The position numbers and the translations under genes are program-made. A DNA stretch of 64,000 nucleotides from Desulfamplus sp. (GTDB lineage: Bacteria > Desulfobacterota > Desulfobacteria > Desulfobacterales > Desulfobacteraceae): the NCBI GenBank assembly GCA_015232455.1, contig JADFZQ010000002.1:306256-370255 (forward strand), read 5' to 3'. Below are positions 61,875 through 64,000 of the stretch, in pieces. Positions within the stretch are counted from its first letter, which is position 1; each line of letters opens with the position of its first letter. The notes under the pieces are model-generated. The model saw only the letters and a list, made by a program, of their open reading frames with translations. It did no database searches and was not told the DNA's origin.

Positions 61875-62186
61875 TTAACAGACAAGAGCCTTCTGTATGT
61901 CAACGCCTCTCATTTGAGGTTTAGCAGGATAATATGTATAGACTATAAGACCTGTAAATATATTATTCGTAAAACCTGCTAAAGAACGATGTCTTGAGTG
62001 CTCAATTTGAAAATAATTTTTTAACAAATCATTGGCTGTTTCAATGACAGCTCTTTTTCTAAGAAGTAACCTATCAAAATCAGAAACAACCTTCTTCATG
62101 TTCTTTTTGACGCTTGTAATAAGTTCAAGTCCCTGTTGTGAAAGCCCATCTACAAAGGAACTTTTGATACAACCTTTGTCTCCCAA
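61875..62186 (-). pseudogene. IS982-family transposase, 3' fragment
   Basis: 103 codons: GDKGCIKSSFVDGLSQQG, ELITSVKKNMKKVVSDFDRL LLRKRAVIETANDLLKNYFQ and IEHSRHRSLAGFTNNIFTGL. This is the C-terminal catalytic part of IS982-type transposases (D-K-G-Y; E in R-x-V-I-E-x-x-N-D). The N-terminal half is missing because an IS21-type element begins at 62188, directly next to the break. Confidence 0.82.
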
Positions 62187-62187
62187 T

Positions 62188-63791
62188 TGTTAATGGACAA
62201 CAAAATTGATCCACTTTTCTACACTTTTTTTAAAAAATTAATCTGAGAGAGTTCCTTAAATTACAATTCAGGAGCGGATATGAAAGGTTAGATTATGATA
62301 CATAAAGTGAAGGCTTTATACGATAATGGCAATGGTTTAAGTGTTCGGAAGATAGCCCAAAAGTTGCAAATATCTCGGAACACTGTGAGTAAATATATAA
62401 ACATGGAAGAGTCAGAGATAGAGAGGAGGCAGTCAAAAAGAGAAAGAGATAAGAAATTAGATGAATATCCCAGTTATATTATCCATATTTTACAAAGTTA
62501 CCCTGATTTATCAGCAGTGAAAATATTGAGAAAACTAAAGGCAAAGGTAGAATTATTAGATATATCAGACCGTTCGGTGAGGCGTTATATAGAATCATTG
62601 AAAGTAGAAATCAGCGTAAAGCAGGGAAGATATTACGAACCAGTAATTGACATGGTTGCGGGAGTGCAATGTCAGGTAGATGGTGGAGAGATGCGTGGAG
62701 TAATGGTTGGAGGCAAAGAGACAACCGTATATTTCACAGTATTTGTATTGTCATATTCAAGGCTGATGTATGTATCGTTATCATCAAAGCCAATAGATAC
62801 GCAGACGTTGATTTACCAACATGATGCAGCGTTTAGATATTTTGGAGGCTTGCCTCAGGAGTGCGTGTATGACCAGAGTAAACTTGTTGTTATAAGCGAG
62901 ACGTTTAGAGAACTTGAGTTAAATGAGCGTTTTCACCAATATGCAACAACAGCAGGGTTCAATATTAGAGCGTGTGAAGGATATGACCCAGAGAGTAAGG
63001 GAAAGGTAGAGTCAGGAGTAAAATATGTCCAACAAAACGGTCTGTATGGAGAAGAATTTAAGGATTGGCAAGGGCTTGAGAGTTATATAGTTGAGTGGCT
63101 TGACACTGTTGCGAATCAACGGCTGCATGGAACAACAGGCAAACAACCAAGTGTTCATTATGAGCTTGAAGAGCAAGCCAAGATGCTGCCCTATTTTACG
63201 CCGTCTATGGTTTCCATTATTGATGAGCATCAAACAAGACAGGTGGACAAAACAGGTCTTATCTCATGGGAATCAAATAAATACTCTGTTCCTATGGCGT
63301 ATCAATGCTCAAAGGTAGGAGTATCGACTAATGAGGGGTATCTTTATATCCACGATATTGGAAAAGGAGATAAGATTGCAGAGCATCTTATCAGTTTGGA
63401 AAAAGGTCAAATTATAAAAAACCGACACCATTACCGTGATGTAAATCAACGCATAGAGGAGCTTGAAAAGCAGCTTCAAGAGCTATTGGGTGATAACGAA
63501 GGTGTAAGTTTATGTAATTTGTTAAAGCAAAACTCCCCTAAAATCTACAAAGACCAGTTGGCAGCAGCCAACAAGATAATTGAATCTCATATCAAGCAAT
63601 ATGGCAGTATAAACAGTGAGTTACTGGAACATATCTTATCAATATCCTCTTTGACAGCAACCAAATTACGAGATTGGCTAAATACAAGTCAATCACACCG
63701 TAAACACACTGTTGAGAACAAAGAGCATGGCAGAGAACCTTCTTTAGAGATATTGGCAAATTATGCCAACCTCAATGTTCGCTCAAACATA
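62188..63791 (+). mobile_element. IS21-family element, left part
   Basis: Begins with TGTTAATGGACAAC and ttgatccactttt, the terminal repeat style of IS21-type elements, inserted into the IS982 transposase remnant. It holds istA and is broken at its right by an IS1-like element at 63792; istB is not in the window. Confidence 0.72.
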
Positions 63792-63833
63792 GGTGATTGC
63801 CATGTTATCAATTGGGTAGTGCTTAACATGTAG
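62295..63833 (+). CDS. istA: IS21-family transposase IstA, 3' end replaced
   Basis: 512 codons as read. The N-terminal HTH is GLSVRKIAQKLQISRNTVSK. The DDE-type integrase core has the Asp in VQCQVDGGEMRGVMV, the Asp in GLPQECVYDQSKLVV, and the Glu in YDPESKGKVESGVKYVQQNG. The C-terminal region includes LISWESNKYSVPMAYQ. The final dozen codons (after NVRSNI) come from the inverted repeat of an IS1-like element, so the native C-terminus is lost or truncated by about ten residues and the AAA+ helper gene istB is separated. Transposition activity is doubtful. Confidence 0.85.
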   Translation: MIHKVKALYDNGNGLSVRKIAQKLQISRNTVSKYINMEESEIERRQSKRERDKKLDEYPSYIIHILQSYPDLSAVKILRKLKAKVELLDISDRSVRRYIESLKVEISVKQGRYYEPVIDMVAGVQCQVDGGEMRGVMVGGKETTVYFTVFVLSYSRLMYVSLSSKPIDTQTLIYQHDAAFRYFGGLPQECVYDQSKLVVISETFRELELNERFHQYATTAGFNIRACEGYDPESKGKVESGVKYVQQNGLYGEEFKDWQGLESYIVEWLDTVANQRLHGTTGKQPSVHYELEEQAKMLPYFTPSMVSIIDEHQTRQVDKTGLISWESNKYSVPMAYQCSKVGVSTNEGYLYIHDIGKGDKIAEHLISLEKGQIIKNRHHYRDVNQRIEELEKQLQELLGDNEGVSLCNLLKQNSPKIYKDQLAAANKIIESHIKQYGSINSELLEHILSISSLTATKLRDWLNTSQSHRKHTVENKEHGREPSLEILANYANLNVRSNIGDCHVINWVVLNM

Positions 63834-64000
63834 TGGTAGCGAGTTTTGGAGCAATGTCAGCGTTGTAATGATGGACAAAATTCCATACAGCTCCAATATG
63901 GTTATGTAAGCTGCCCCAAAGTGCTTGTGCTCCTTTACGGTCTCTGCTGCCAACGTGGACTCCAACAATTTTGCGGCTATATCTATCTATGGCATCTGAC
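63792..64000 (-). mobile_element. IS1-like element, right end (partial)
   Basis: The boundary GGTGATTGCCATGTTATCAA at 63792 resembles IS1 terminal repeats (GG-T-x-A-T-...-CCA-x-x-TTAT). Reading leftward into it, the minus frame carries the transposase C-terminus. It runs off the window. The element lies within istA. Confidence 0.7.
63823..63999 (-). CDS. IS1-like transposase, C-terminal fragment
   Basis: 59 codons to a TAA at 63823: SDAIDRYSRKIVGVHVGSRD, RKGAQALWGSLHNHIGAVWN, FVHHYNADIAPKLATTTC. The pattern D-x-x-S-R-K-I-V-G-x-x-x-G-x-R-D followed by A-x-x-L-W is that of the IS1 InsB catalytic region. The 5' part lies beyond the window edge. Confidence 0.7.
   Translation of the reverse strand, partial: SDAIDRYSRKIVGVHVGSRDRKGAQALWGSLHNHIGAVWNFVHHYNADIAPKLATTTC

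Overview
The window looks like chromosome of an AT-rich, anaerobic, Sec-decoding bacterium, most likely Desulfobacterota of the Desulfobacterales type. The reasons are the futalosine menaquinone pair mqnE/mqnC, thyX, a class III PHA synthase (phaE/phaC), a rubredoxin, a HesB-like selenoprotein, many PAS hybrid kinases, and above all hgcA/hgcB, the mercury-methylation pair. The species cannot be named from sequence alone.

Layout. 1-2.0 kb (minus): end of a toxin-antitoxin pair, then two genes of UDP-di-N-acetylated-uronate synthesis (wbpD- and wbpB-like). 2.2-8.3 kb (plus): a tightly packed glycan/lipid cluster (GT4 glycosyltransferase, asnB-type amidotransferase, methyltransferase, B12-type radical SAM enzyme, YbhN-like membrane protein). 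8.4-19.8 kb (minus): an accessory block whose right half is an integron cassette array without a visible integrase. attC-like hairpins separate an EcoRI-type R-M cassette, a cell-wall hydrolase/membrane protein cassette, an acetyltransferase-like cassette and a CHAT-NTPase-TPR conflict gene with a small partner; a radical SAM gene and a frameshifted small gene lie at the left end. 20-24.5 kb: a copper P-type ATPase, then an island of three toxin-antitoxin modules separated by copies of one dispersed repeat, one toxin carrying a nonsense codon. 24.9-38.9 kb: housekeeping metabolism (acnA, ndk, HesB-like selenoprotein, leuC/leuD, thyX, mqnC/mqnE) and unknown genes. 39.1-45.3 kb: a formylglycine-enzyme-like protein with about twenty acidic 17-residue repeats, phaE-phaC and a double-GAF protein. 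45.5-48.3 kb: lytic transglycosylase, FAH-family enzyme, P-loop protein. 48.6-59.1 kb (minus): a signalling block with a lone receiver, a PAS-LuxR regulator, two hybrid kinases, a diguanylate cyclase and two paralogous Cache-type sensors. 59.4-61.4 kb (plus): hgcA, hgcB and a rubredoxin. 61.5-64 kb: layered IS debris (IS982 fragment cut by an IS21 element, itself cut by an IS1-like element).

Main result. hgcA is complete, with the Asn-Val-Trp-Cys-Ala-Ala-Gly-Lys corrinoid motif and a C-terminal membrane domain. The hgcB frame next to it seems to stop at a TGA after codon 72, but the same frame continues with the rest of an HgcB protein, including its terminal Cys-Cys pair. The TGA replaces the single conserved cysteine between the ferredoxin core and the C-terminal cysteines (residue 73), and a perfect short hairpin of SECIS type follows it. 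A second TGA-interrupted gene in the window, a HesB-like protein, shows the same arrangement, so selenocysteine decoding in this genome is well supported. I therefore read hgcB as a selenoprotein, which conventional annotation would truncate or miss.

Several conserved enzymes (AcnA, LeuC, MqnC, MqnE, HgcA, probably CopA) carry extra Asn/Ser/Lys-rich loops relative to their families, which seems to be a trait of this genome. All similarity statements rest on recall of protein families; no database search was run.
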